Of a stretch of DNA of 64,000 nucleotides, positions 27,475-36,562 are shown piece after piece. The notes beneath the pieces were generated by a model that did no database searches, was not told where the DNA came from, and was given only the letters and a program-made list of their open reading frames with translations. A program made the position numbers and the translations under genes. This DNA is from Planctomycetota bacterium (GTDB taxonomy: Bacteria; Planctomycetota; Planctomycetia; Pirellulales; Pirellulaceae), in assembly GCA_016872725.1 (NCBI GenBank), contig VGZC01000014.1, positions 1 to 64,000 on the forward strand, written 5' to 3'. Position 1 is the first letter of the stretch. Each line of letters opens with the position of its first letter.

Positions 27475-30366
27475 ATGCGACTCACGTCACTCCATCTTCC
27501 GGCGGATCAAGTCCGACTTGACGATCTATCACCCGGATTCAACGTCGCGTACGCGCCGTCGTCCGACAAGCGCCGCCAGGTCGCAACCGCCGTGCGGGGA
27601 GCGCTCTTTGCCGACGCCGACGACGAGTGCTCCGTCGGCTTGGGAATCCAGTCGGCGTGGGGCGGATTCCAATTGACGATCCTGGAAGGGAGCGGATCGT
27701 TCAAGGCGGTCGATTCCCGCGGCCGCGATCGCGGCGAGTGGCTGCGCAACCGGATCGCATCGAACCACTCGGCGGCGGCCTTCCGCGCGCTCGGCGCACC
27801 ACGACTCGGCGACCCGGCGTCGCTCGACGCGGCCATGCGCGAGGTGTGCGGCGAGGAATTCGTCCGAACGCAGCGGGAGCGGCTCGACGCGCTGCTGCGC
27901 GAATTGGATGAGGCCCGTCCCTGGGAGGGTCGCGGGAGCGAGGTCCTTGGGCTGCGGGCCCGCGAGATCGAACTGATGCGCGAATTGGAGCAATCCGGCG
28001 ACTCGGCGCGCGCCGCCGCCGCCGCGAGGCGCCGCGCGCGGATCGAGGCGCGTGTCCGGCAGGGGCGAGCTCGACGCGCGGACCTCCTTTCGCGACTCGA
28101 ACAGGTTCGCGCGGCGATCGCCGACGTGCAAGGCGAGTCAGCCCGCCGATCGGTTCGTGATCGGCTCGAACCCGCGTGCGAACGGCTCGCGCGGCGGATC
28201 GGGCGCATCGAGGATCAACTCGACCAGATCCTGGCTCGCATCGAAAACCGCCCCCACAAACCCGCGCGGCGACGCGCGGCGCGCGCCGCGCACGCTCGGT
28301 TGCGTGAACTCGCCCACCGCGCCCGCGTCCTCGAACAACGAATCGCCCGACTCGACGCGCGACACGATCGGCTCGAACGGTCGGTCTCCGCCCACGGTCC
28401 CGCGTGCGACGCCCCGTGTTGCCGTCGCCGCGACCGAGCCGAAATCGAAGCCGAATTGGCGGATATTCAAGGACGCCTTGACATGTGCGAGCGGGGCGAA
28501 CAACGCCAGTCGAGCGACTTGCTGGAACGGTTGCGCGGGTTCATCCACAACCGGCCGACACCCGGCGTGCTCATCGAGGCGTCAAGGCTCCTGGAACAAC
28601 TCACCGAGGGCGAATTCATCGGCCTTCGAGCGGGACACGGCGGGCGGGAAGCGATCGTCGAGCAGCCGGGCGGCAAGAGCGTCACGTGCGATGTGCTCAG
28701 CCGCACCGAGCGCGTCTACGTGCACTTGGCGCTCTGCCTCGCCGCTGCCTCGGACATGGCTCGATCGGGCTCCGCGTATCCCTTGATTCTGAATGATGCG
28801 ACGCGCCACATGCCGCCCGCGCGGCTGCGCATCGTCATCGAGATGCTGCGAAGCCATTGTCGAGCGAGCGGCCAGGTGCTTCTGTTGACAAGCCAGCAAC
28901 ATGTCGCGACGCTCTGCCGTTCGCTCGGCGCCGCCAGCTACTGGCTGGCTCGGCCGCAACCCGCCTCCTCCACGCCCGCGGGCGAGGAGCCGCGAACCGG
29001 GGCGATACGCGTTTCCCGCGCGTCGGGGCAAGCCGGCCGCGAGAACGCCTGGGACTGCGAGGAATTCCCGGGCGAACTTGCCGACCGCAAGCATTTTCCG
29101 AACCACGCGCCGAGCGGCGATCGAGTCGTTCCGAGTGAATCGGCCGAGGCGGATCCTCACCGGCCGGCGCAACCCCGAATCCGTCCGGAGAGCCCCGATC
29201 CGGTCGACCCCCATCGGTCCGTGCCCGGGCGTCGGGTGGTCGAGTCGGTATCCCCGACGAACGAACGTCCCGAACACGACCCGTCCGAACGGCTGCGTGT
29301 GACGGGACATTATCTCGAACTTTGCGACCGCGTTTCCGAAATCCCCTACCTGGCATCGAAGGTCGCGAAGGCCATCGAGCCGATCGGGATCGTCACCGTC
29401 GCGAACCTCCTGCATGCCGAGCCGGGCGCGGTCGTGGAACGACTCGCCGATGCGTCGATCTCCGCCGCCGATGTGCGAAGCTGGCAAGCACAGGCCCGAC
29501 TCATGTGCGGCGTCCGCCGGCTCCGCGCCTACGATGCCAGGATTCTCGTCGCGTGCGGCATCGCAACCCCGGAACAGCTCGCCGACATTCGGCCCGAGGA
29601 ACTGCACGACATGGTGGAGGCGTTTGTCGCGACGCCCGAGGGATCCCGCATCGTTCGCAGCGGCAACGAGCAGGAGATCAAGCGGATCACGCGGTGGATT
29701 CGAGGAATCCAATCGGCCAAGCGCGAGCGGGGAAAGTCCCGGGGCGCGGACGACCGCGGCGAACCAAACCGGGCGACCGATTCGGCTCGCCGCGCGCCGC
29801 GCGCGGGCAACCGGCCAGCCCTCGGCGAAGAACCGAATCCGCACCCTGCTTCCCATGTCCGATCACACTCGATGAAGAAAGGGCGATCCGAACGCAGAAG
29901 CGGATCCGCCGATGGGGACGTCCTGACGCTGCGTTTCCATCTCGAACCGACCAGCCGTGTCGAGGCCGCTCCTTCGATCGGGCCCGCGATGGCGAAACGT
30001 ATCGAGGCGATCGGAATTGCCAGCGTCGGTCAACTGGTGGCGGCGGATGCGGATCGCATCGCCCGCCAACTCGGGCGCGCTTCCGTCACGGGACGGATCG
30101 TCCGGGAATGGCAGCAGCAGGCGGGACTGGTGTGCCGGATTCCCGAACTGCGAGGCCACGACGCGCAGATCCTTGTTGCCTGCGGTATCACGACGCCCGA
30201 AGCCCTGGCGATGCAGGCTCCCGACACGCTCGCCGCACAAGCGGTGGAATTCGCGCGGTCAAAAACCGGAAAACGCATGCTGCGCGGCGGGAAGGAACCG
30301 ACGGTCGAGGAAGCCGGCCACTGGATCGCGTGGGCACGCCAGGCGCGTCACCTCGACGCGGCATAG
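27475..30366 (+). CDS. Coiled-coil protein with degenerate SbcC/YhaN-type ATPase halves and two DUF4332 domains
   Basis: 963 aa from the ATG at 27475; an in-frame ATG at 27445 would add ten residues. The N-terminus has the fold opening of YhaN/SbcC-like ATPases, but the P-loop place reads LSPGFNVAYAPSSDKRRQVA (~18-37) instead of GxxGxGKT. Residues ~130-390 are an Arg/Glu-rich coiled coil with a Cys cluster C311, C315, C316. The C-terminal ATPase half follows: an ABC-signature relic VLSRTERVYVHLALCLA (~407-423) and a Walker B relic YPLILNDATRH (435-445) without the catalytic Glu. After a disordered linker come two DUF4332 helix-hairpin-helix modules (~606-755; ~819-963) with paired phrases (VLVACGIATPEQL-like and ILVACGITTPEAL). 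Likely DNA-associated and not ATP-hydrolysing; function unknown. Confidence 0.8.
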   Translation: MRLTSLHLPADQVRLDDLSPGFNVAYAPSSDKRRQVATAVRGALFADADDECSVGLGIQSAWGGFQLTILEGSGSFKAVDSRGRDRGEWLRNRIASNHSAAAFRALGAPRLGDPASLDAAMREVCGEEFVRTQRERLDALLRELDEARPWEGRGSEVLGLRAREIELMRELEQSGDSARAAAAARRRARIEARVRQGRARRADLLSRLEQVRAAIADVQGESARRSVRDRLEPACERLARRIGRIEDQLDQILARIENRPHKPARRRAARAAHARLRELAHRARVLEQRIARLDARHDRLERSVSAHGPACDAPCCRRRDRAEIEAELADIQGRLDMCERGEQRQSSDLLERLRGFIHNRPTPGVLIEASRLLEQLTEGEFIGLRAGHGGREAIVEQPGGKSVTCDVLSRTERVYVHLALCLAAASDMARSGSAYPLILNDATRHMPPARLRIVIEMLRSHCRASGQVLLLTSQQHVATLCRSLGAASYWLARPQPASSTPAGEEPRTGAIRVSRASGQAGRENAWDCEEFPGELADRKHFPNHAPSGDRVVPSESAEADPHRPAQPRIRPESPDPVDPHRSVPGRRVVESVSPTNERPEHDPSERLRVTGHYLELCDRVSEIPYLASKVAKAIEPIGIVTVANLLHAEPGAVVERLADASISAADVRSWQAQARLMCGVRRLRAYDARILVACGIATPEQLADIRPEELHDMVEAFVATPEGSRIVRSGNEQEIKRITRWIRGIQSAKRERGKSRGADDRGEPNRATDSARRAPRAGNRPALGEEPNPHPASHVRSHSMKKGRSERRSGSADGDVLTLRFHLEPTSRVEAAPSIGPAMAKRIEAIGIASVGQLVAADADRIARQLGRASVTGRIVREWQQQAGLVCRIPELRGHDAQILVACGITTPEALAMQAPDTLAAQAVEFARSKTGKRMLRGGKEPTVEEAGHWIAWARQARHLDAA

Positions 30367-30409
30367 AACAACGGCCACCCCCGCGCGGCGAGCTTCGGGT
30401 TTGCCGGCC

Positions 30410-30424
30410 CCCAACCCCGTTGGG
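30410..30424. terminator. Candidate hairpin between convergent genes
   Basis: CCCAAC (30410-30415), loop CCC, GTTGGG (30419-30424). It lies in the 73-nt gap between the DUF4332 gene (+) and the esterase gene (-). There is no T-run, so intrinsic termination is uncertain. Confidence 0.3.
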
Positions 30425-30439
30425 CAACCTGCCGGATTG

Positions 30440-31666
30440 CTACGGCGTAAGCCACCGGTCCAACCATGCGAACGCGCGTTCCTGCATTTCGGCGCTGAAT
30501 TCGTGGGGGCCATCGTACGTCACGCCTTCAAATCGCTCGGGAACGCCGGCCTTCGCGTAGACGGCGGCGATCTTGTCGAACGCTGCCTGAACGCCATCGT
30601 TGGTGAAGAGGCCGTCGCGCGTTCCATGGATGGCCATGAGTCCGCCGGGAACCGCCATCGAAGCGACGTCCGGTAGGTCCATCTCTTGGTAAAGGCCCGG
30701 GACGACTTTCATGAAGCCGATACTGGTGAGCTTGTTTTGGAGCATCGATTCGTAGGTCGACATCCACCCGACGACGATGGCCGCGCGGATGCGCGGATCG
30801 AGCCCCGCGAGATGCGCGGCGCGGAATCCGCCGACCGACAGTCCGCAGCAGCCGATTCGATTCGGATCGACTTCGGGGCGCGTCACCAGATAGTCCACGG
30901 TCCGAATATCGTCGATGAACATGACACCCGACCACGTGGCGCCGGCCTCGAAGAGCCCCGTGGCGATGAGCGTGGTATTCGCGCCGCTCCGGCGATTGAA
31001 CGCGACGACGTCCTCCGCGGTCATTGTCTCTCGGTTGCGCCATGCGGGCGGGTCACCGGGTAACAGCATCCGCCGCTCGCCCCAATAAAACATGTCGATC
31101 ACGATGACGACGTAGCCACGTCGGACGAGCGATTCGCCATAACTCCTTCCCGAATAGTAGGTCCGCTTGAATGCGGCAAGTTCGGGGTGCTCGCGCTCGA
31201 GCGGAACGATTTTCTCTTTCCCCCATGCGAAGAACGCGCCGTGGTCGTGCAAGGCCACGACTGCCGCGCGCGGCTTTGCGTCGCCTTTGGGGAGGAGCAG
31301 ATACGCGGGTACTCGAAGGTCGGGCGTGGTGTTGAAATAGACCTTCTCGCGAATGTAGTCCCCGCAATCGACGCGTTCCGCGACTTCGGCCCTGAAATCG
31401 CCGTGCGGCGGGTCGTACTGGAGCAGGCCGAGCACTTTGGGGCGGGCTTCCCGCTTCCACATTTCGGCGTCGCGAAACCGATCGTTCAAGAAGGAAAGGC
31501 CGTGTTGCGATCGCCCCGCGGTCGCCTTGAGAAACGGATAGAGCGTGCCGACCTGCGCATCGGGCACAGCGGCCTGGGGATTCTCGCGTTCGTCACCATG
31601 TATGGCTCGCATGCCGAGCAGAACAAGTGCCGCCGCCAGACGCGAGCGAACCGAGAACGCGTTCAT
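30440..31666 (-). CDS. Secreted alpha/beta hydrolase, acetyl xylan esterase / dienelactone hydrolase-like
   Basis: 408 aa. A short signal peptide (RLAAALVLLGMRAIHG) precedes a ~100-residue N-terminal region. The alpha/beta-hydrolase core starts with RVPAYLLLPKGDAKPRAAVVALHDHG. The nucleophile is S277 in GLSVGG, the acid is probably D351 in HGTRDGLF, and the histidine H388 in GPHEF. Planctomycetes hold many such AXE1-type esterases that remove acetyl or other acyl groups from polysaccharides. No operon partner on the same strand. Substrate unknown. Confidence 0.85.
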   Translation of the reverse strand: MNAFSVRSRLAAALVLLGMRAIHGDERENPQAAVPDAQVGTLYPFLKATAGRSQHGLSFLNDRFRDAEMWKREARPKVLGLLQYDPPHGDFRAEVAERVDCGDYIREKVYFNTTPDLRVPAYLLLPKGDAKPRAAVVALHDHGAFFAWGKEKIVPLEREHPELAAFKRTYYSGRSYGESLVRRGYVVIVIDMFYWGERRMLLPGDPPAWRNRETMTAEDVVAFNRRSGANTTLIATGLFEAGATWSGVMFIDDIRTVDYLVTRPEVDPNRIGCCGLSVGGFRAAHLAGLDPRIRAAIVVGWMSTYESMLQNKLTSIGFMKVVPGLYQEMDLPDVASMAVPGGLMAIHGTRDGLFTNDGVQAAFDKIAAVYAKAGVPERFEGVTYDGPHEFSAEMQERAFAWLDRWLTP

Positions 31667-32201
31667 GAGCCGATCCCTTCGTGAACGAGGCCGCCTCCAC
31701 CGAAACCGAATGCGCCTCGAATGTACCGTCCGCCTCGCCTGCAAGCCAAACACGGCCCGTCGACTTGGCCAAGGCAGGCGGACTGGGGAATGCCTCATTG
31801 TCCCCCATGCCCCGCATTCAAGCAATTCATCCCAGGTGTCGCAATCATCGTCCGCGCGTGACCTGGCCAAAATCGGAGTGGCCATGCGTGTCATTCGTGG
31901 TCGCTTGAACGCGGGGGCAAAGCCGTCCGTTGCCGCGTATCCAACGCGCAATTCCCCCGGGCGAAAACGTGTCGTTTCAGAACCTGACGCATTGGGCCGG
32001 CATCGTTAGGCTCGCACATGGGGCTACGCGCCGGGAACCCCCGAACGCCGCGAGCCGCGTGGATCGGTCTTGCGGAATCCGCGGAATGGGACTAGTTTGA
32101 ACGCAACCGCACATGGTGGTTGAGGCGACGGTCTCGCTGTGGCGCGGTCGAGCTTGTGTGTTGGAACGGGAGCCGGGGGTCGCATCCCGAAGGGACCGCC
32201 G
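31667..32201. other. 535-bp intergenic region; no convincing gene
   Basis: Between the esterase gene (-) and the His-rich gene (+). All open frames here look like noise. It contains a GTGTCATTCGTGGTCGC stretch near 31888-31904 that resembles the CACGAAT-type words at 12158, and a weak promoter-like pair (TTGCGG 32070-32075, 17 nt, TAGTTT 32093-32098) that could serve the downstream gene. Confidence 0.5.
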
Positions 32202-32675
32202 ATGTTTTTCCGTCATCGGTATCCGGGTTGCCGATCGGCCGTCGCGGGTCGCGCGTCGGTCGTTCTGGCGTCGTTGGTCCTGGCTCTTGGGACGAACAAT
32301 CTCGCTCGCCTGGCGCATCAGACCGGCGGCCACAGCCGCCACCATGCGCCGCCGCACGGTCTTTTGACGTGCGGACCGGTCACCGTTTGCGGCCACGCCT
32401 CGGAGTTCAACGCGCGTTCCGTTTGGGAATCGGCGTACGGCGGCAATGAACGGCCTTCGTCCGCCGCGCGTGTCGATGGTCCATCGCATGATCACGCGCA
32501 TCATTGCCCGCTGTGCGAGCAAGCGACACAACTCGCGGCGTCGGTCATCGCGGAAACGGTTTCGGTCGTCGCGATGGTCCCACCACGCACTCCGTCGGAA
32601 TATCGATCGCCGTTCCATCGGGTCTCGATCCGCGCGCTTCCTCATTCTCCGCGCGCGCCGCCGATCGACGCATAG
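32202..32675 (+). CDS. Small secreted or membrane-anchored His/Cys-rich protein
   Basis: 157 aa from the ATG at 32202, which has AGGGA close upstream. One hydrophobic segment (VVLASLVLALGTNNLARL, ~20-37) is a signal peptide or anchor. It is followed by histidine-rich stretches (HQTGGHSRHHAPPH and DGPSHDHAHHCPLCEQ), giving an H-x-C-P-x-C metal-binding look. Comparable small planctomycete proteins with a HxCPxC motif occur near metal or pseudopilin genes; their role is not established. Metal binding is inference. A DUF1559 gene follows after 174 nt. Confidence 0.6.
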   Translation: MFFRHRYPGCRSAVAGRASVVLASLVLALGTNNLARLAHQTGGHSRHHAPPHGLLTCGPVTVCGHASEFNARSVWESAYGGNERPSSAARVDGPSHDHAHHCPLCEQATQLAASVIAETVSVVAMVPPRTPSEYRSPFHRVSIRALPHSPRAPPIDA

Positions 32676-32849
32676 CGCTTTCGGACGGCCCTCGAGGTTC
32701 GTCCATGTTGTCGCGTGGCCCGCGCCGTTTGGCGACCGCCTCCTCCACCGCGATGCGTCTTTGGCCGCGCCGATCGGCGCGAGGCGGATCGCGCGAACGC
32801 GACTACCGGATTCGCATGCGATTCCCCGTATGGATCAAGGACACCTGCA

Positions 32850-33794
32850 ATGAACGTCGATTCCATTCGTCCCTTCGCCGCTCGACCTGGTCGGCGGCAC
32901 TCCCCCGAGGTTCGATCGACTCGGGGATTTACGCTCGTCGAACTTCTCGTCGTGATTGCGATTATCGGAGTGCTTGTCGCGATCCTGCTTCCGGCCGTGC
33001 AAGCGGCGCGTGAGGCGGCGAGGCGCACTTCGTGCTTCAACAACCTGCGTCAAGTCGGGTTAGCGCTCCATCATTATCACGACGCGCTCCGTTCGCTTCC
33101 GACCGGTTGGCTTGGTTTGGAACCGGGTTCGGGCCGCCCGTTGCCCGAAGGGGAACCGGGTTGGGCCTGGGGCTCGCTCATTCTTCCCTATCTGGAACAA
33201 TCGACCGTCCAGGAATCGCGGATCGACTTCCCGCGGCCGATCGCGCACCCGTCCAACGCCGCCGCGCGCTCGACCGTGCTCACCGTTTTCCAATGCCCAT
33301 CGGATCCGGGCGAAGACGCATTCAACCTGATGGCCGAGGACGATCCGGCGTCGGTCCTGGTGCGGCTTGCCGCGGCCAACTACGTGGGCGTTTTTGGAAC
33401 GGAGGATTTGGAAGCGTGCGAAGGCCTTCCGGCCGGTTCGATCTGCCGAGGCGACGGGGCGTTCTGGCACCTGAGCCAAATCCGATTCGCCGACATCACC
33501 GACGGACTCTCGAATACGATCGTCGTGGGCGAGCGATCGAGCCGCCACGGCTATTCGACGTGGCTTGGCGTCGTCGAGGGCGGCGAAGAGGCGTTGGCGC
33601 GCGTCGTGGGTGTCGCCGATCATGGGCCCAACACCAAAGAGGTGCACCTGGACGATTTCAGCAGCCAACACCCGGCCGGAGCGAACTTCGTGCTCGGTGA
33701 CGGCTCCGTCCGGTTGATCAATGAACAGATCGACCTCGATGTGTTCCGCGCGATGGCCACGCGAAGCGGCGGTGAAGTGACGGCAACGCCCTAG
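32850..33794 (+). CDS. DUF1559 domain-containing pseudopilin-like protein
   Basis: 314 aa. It starts with a type IV prepilin leader cut before F in [21 protein letters not shown], then [17 protein letters not shown]. The DUF1559 body follows: [46 protein letters not shown]. The C-terminal H-x-DG motif form is [16 protein letters not shown]. Planctomycetes encode many of these; they are thought to be processed and assembled by type II secretion/pilin machinery. AAGGA lies 8 nt before the ATG. The 45 codons upstream in the same frame are not part of the protein. Confidence 0.95.
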   Translation: MNVDSIRPFAARPGRRHSPEVRSTRGFTLVELLVVIAIIGVLVAILLPAVQAAREAARRTSCFNNLRQVGLALHHYHDALRSLPTGWLGLEPGSGRPLPEGEPGWAWGSLILPYLEQSTVQESRIDFPRPIAHPSNAAARSTVLTVFQCPSDPGEDAFNLMAEDDPASVLVRLAAANYVGVFGTEDLEACEGLPAGSICRGDGAFWHLSQIRFADITDGLSNTIVVGERSSRHGYSTWLGVVEGGEEALARVVGVADHGPNTKEVHLDDFSSQHPAGANFVLGDGSVRLINEQIDLDVFRAMATRSGGEVTATP

Positions 33795-33966
33795 TGCCGC
33801 CGGCATGCGCCGAAGCGGGTGCGATTCGTGGCTTTGGCGGACGTTTCTCGCGCGATTCGCGGGCCGCGTGGTCGAAGGCGCGGACCGAATCGTCTACAAT
33901 CCGGGCCGGTTGCCTGACACGTAGTGAACACGGGAATCGCTGGTTATCGTAGGGGAGGCCCTATTT

Positions 33967-35166
33967 GTGGGAAGTCGGCTTTCGACACGACGGATATGCG
34001 GGCTCGTCGGAACGCTCGCAGTGATCGGTTCCGCGAGCGTGAACCGATTCGCTTGGGCGGCGGACGACGTGGACGCGTGGCTTGAGGCCATCCGGGCGGT
34101 CCAGCCGCTCGGCGGCAATCACGAGGCGGCCATGGCGGCCGGCCGCCATTTGCGGCTAGCTTCGGCCGCCGCGGTGCCCCGGCTCCTCGCGGGTATGGAC
34201 GGAGCGAATCCCCTCGCGCAGAACTGGCTGCGCGGCATCATTCAGTCGGTCGTTCAGCGGGCCGAATCGGCCGGACAGCCGATTCCGCTCGACGAACTCG
34301 AGAAGTTCCTTCAGGACACGAGCCACGCGCCCCGCGCGAGGCGGTTCGCGTTCGACCTGCTCGCCGCGCGCGACGCCACGGCCCCCGATCGGTTGATTCC
34401 CGGTTGGCTGGACGACCCGAGCCTCGAATTGCGGCGCGACGCGGTCTCGGCGGAGGCAGGCCGGGCCCGCGGGCTGCTTGACGGAGGTCAATCGGCCGAA
34501 GGCGTCCGCGCGCTGCGCCGCGCGTTCCAGGCCGCGCGCGACGTCGATCAGGTTAAGGCGATCGCCGAGTCGCTGCGAAACGCCAAGGAAAAAGCCGACA
34601 TCGCGCGGCACATGGGCTTCTTGATGGACTGGTATCTGATCGGACCATTCGATAATCGGGACAAGAGAGGCTTCGACGTGGCCTACCCGCCCGAATCCGA
34701 ATTCGACGCCGCGAAGACCTATCCGGGCAAGGAGGGAGTCGAGACCCACTGGATCCGGCACGCCACGTCCGACGACTTTGGAGTCGTCGATCTCAATACG
34801 GCCCTCGCGAAACACAAAGGGGCCATCGCCTACGCGTTCACCGAGTTCCTATCGAATGAGGATCGTCCCGTCGAATTGCGGCTCGGCTGCATCAACGGAA
34901 ACAAGATTTGGCTCAACGGCCAATTGCTCACGTCCAACCACGTCTACCACGCGAGCACGTTCGTGGATCAGTACACGGGGCACGGGAAACTTTTGAAGGG
35001 CCGCAATACGATCCTCCTGAAAATCGCCCAGAACGAACAGACGGAACAATGGGCGCAGAACTGGAAGTTCCAACTCCGCGCCTGCGACTCGATCGGCACG
35101 GCCGTCCTGTCCCAGGATCGGGCGTCCGAACAAGCCGCGTCGACTCCGCGCCTCCCCATCCGATGA
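33967..35166 (+). CDS. Secreted protein with HEAT-like N-terminus and GPFD/WLNG module
   Basis: 399 aa from a GTG at 33967, with GGGGAGG about 9 nt upstream. A signal peptide ends around RFAWAADD. Residues ~35-205 are helical (VPRLLAGMDGAN, RLIPGWLDDPSLELRRDAV), like degenerate HEAT repeats. Residues ~215-380 hold a beta-rich module starting MDWYLIGPFDNRDKRGFD and containing GCINGNKIWLNGQLL and LLKGRNTILLKIAQN, resembling the sugar-binding domain of glycoside hydrolase family 2. The large cytochrome fusion at 47369 has the same module. A TACAAT box at 33895-33900 may be its -10. It probably precedes the PQQ-type propeller gene in one transcript. Function unknown. Confidence 0.6.
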   Translation: MGSRLSTRRICGLVGTLAVIGSASVNRFAWAADDVDAWLEAIRAVQPLGGNHEAAMAAGRHLRLASAAAVPRLLAGMDGANPLAQNWLRGIIQSVVQRAESAGQPIPLDELEKFLQDTSHAPRARRFAFDLLAARDATAPDRLIPGWLDDPSLELRRDAVSAEAGRARGLLDGGQSAEGVRALRRAFQAARDVDQVKAIAESLRNAKEKADIARHMGFLMDWYLIGPFDNRDKRGFDVAYPPESEFDAAKTYPGKEGVETHWIRHATSDDFGVVDLNTALAKHKGAIAYAFTEFLSNEDRPVELRLGCINGNKIWLNGQLLTSNHVYHASTFVDQYTGHGKLLKGRNTILLKIAQNEQTEQWAQNWKFQLRACDSIGTAVLSQDRASEQAASTPRLPIR

Positions 35167-35234
35167 ACGCGATGGGCGAGACGCCACCCGCATTGGCACG
35201 GCGGGCGATCGGCGCCCGCGACCGGCCCGCCGCC

Positions 35235-35274
35235 GTTTCGATCCCAAACCAATCGTTTCGATCCCAAACCAATC
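35235..35274. repeat. Perfect 20-bp tandem duplication upstream of the PQQ-propeller gene
   Basis: Two identical 20-bp copies, 35235-35254 and 35255-35274, beginning GTTTCGATCCC and ending ACCAATC. They sit immediately before the start codon region (AAGGAA at 35275-35280) of the gene at 35289. Confidence 0.9.
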
Positions 35275-35288
35275 AAGGAATCGGTCCG

Positions 35289-36542
35289 ATGCGTTTTCGA
35301 TGGTTCATCCTGATTCTGGTGGGCGTTGTTGGATTGGCGACCGCATCGTCGGCGACCGGCGCCGACTGGCGCCGGTTTCGCGGGCCCGCATTCGGAATCG
35401 CCGAGGGCGCGAAGGCCCCCGTGACTTGGGACGCCGCCGACGGGGCGTCCAAGAACATCGCATGGCGAGCCGACCTGCCGGGGCGAGGCCCTTCGAGTCC
35501 AATTGTGGTGAAGGATCGCGTCGTCGTCACGGCGAGCGATGGCGTGAATCAGGATCGCCTTTTCGTGCTCTGTTTCGACGCGCCGACGGGGAAAGAACTC
35601 TGGCGACGCTCGTTCTGGGCGACCGGACGGACCGCGTGCCACCCCACAAGCGCCAATGCCGCGCCGACGCCGGTAAGCGACGGCGAACGGATTTTCGCGT
35701 TCTACTCGTCGAATGATCTGATCGCCCTCGATCTCGACGGAAACCTGCTCTGGTATCGCGGCCTTACCCACGATTTTCCCAAAGCGGGCAACGACGTCGG
35801 CATGTCGTCATCCCCGGCCGTCCTTGAAGGCGTCGTCGTCGTTCAGATCGAGAACCAGGGTGACTCGTTCGCGGCCGGCATCGAAGGGGCGACCGGCCGC
35901 ACGCTCTGGCGTATCGAACGCGCGCCGCAGGCCGCGTGGACGTCGCCCGCCGTGCTCGAATCGCCGCCGGGCGGAACGCCCACCGTATTGCTCCAATCGG
36001 CGAACGGTGTCACGGCCCACGAAATCCACACCGGAACCGAGTTGTGGCGGATCGAGCGGGCCTGCGATCTGATTCCGTCGCCCATCCTGCAGGCGCGGCG
36101 GGCGTTCTTTGTCGCGTCGGACCGGCTGGTCGCCGTCGATGTCGGCGCGGAAGGAAAGTCGGCCGGCCCGATCTGGGACTCGACGCGCCTCCGCCCCGGC
36201 GCCGCAAGCCCGATGCTCGTCGGCGAACGACTCTACACGGTGAACCGAGCGGGCGTGCTGAACTGCGCGGACGCCAAGACGGGCGAACTGCGGTGGCAAT
36301 TCCGTTTGAAAGGCGAATTCTGGTCGTCGCCCGTCATCGCCGATCAGACGATGTACCTTTTTAACTCGGACGGCGAAGGACTTGTCGTCAAGCTGGGCGA
36401 CGACGCGGCCGAACTGCTCGCGACCAACCGATTGGGTGAACACATTCAGGCGTCGCCCGCTTTCTCGGAGAACTCGATTTTCCTGCGGAGTGACCAGCAC
36501 CTGTGGCGCATCGCGGAAAGCGCCGCCGCTCCGACGAACTGA
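35289..36542 (+). CDS. Secreted PQQ-like beta-propeller repeat protein
   Basis: 417 aa. Signal peptide MRFRWFILILVGVVGLATAS. The mature protein starts with the planctomycete phrase DWRRFRGPAFG, then WRADLPGRGPSSPIVVKDRVVV. Several blades have the PQQ pattern of alternating display and tryptophan motifs (FDAPTGKELWRRSFW, LDLDGNLLWYRGL, GATGRTLWRIERA, HTGTELWRIERA, DAKTGELRWQFRL). The fold is related to BamB and quinoprotein dehydrogenases, but residues for binding PQQ are not evident, so an enzyme role is doubtful. AroA starts 20 nt after its stop. Confidence 0.88.
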   Translation: MRFRWFILILVGVVGLATASSATGADWRRFRGPAFGIAEGAKAPVTWDAADGASKNIAWRADLPGRGPSSPIVVKDRVVVTASDGVNQDRLFVLCFDAPTGKELWRRSFWATGRTACHPTSANAAPTPVSDGERIFAFYSSNDLIALDLDGNLLWYRGLTHDFPKAGNDVGMSSSPAVLEGVVVVQIENQGDSFAAGIEGATGRTLWRIERAPQAAWTSPAVLESPPGGTPTVLLQSANGVTAHEIHTGTELWRIERACDLIPSPILQARRAFFVASDRLVAVDVGAEGKSAGPIWDSTRLRPGAASPMLVGERLYTVNRAGVLNCADAKTGELRWQFRLKGEFWSSPVIADQTMYLFNSDGEGLVVKLGDDAAELLATNRLGEHIQASPAFSENSIFLRSDQHLWRIAESAAAPTN

Positions 36543-36562
36543 CCGAAGACGGCCAAGAACCG

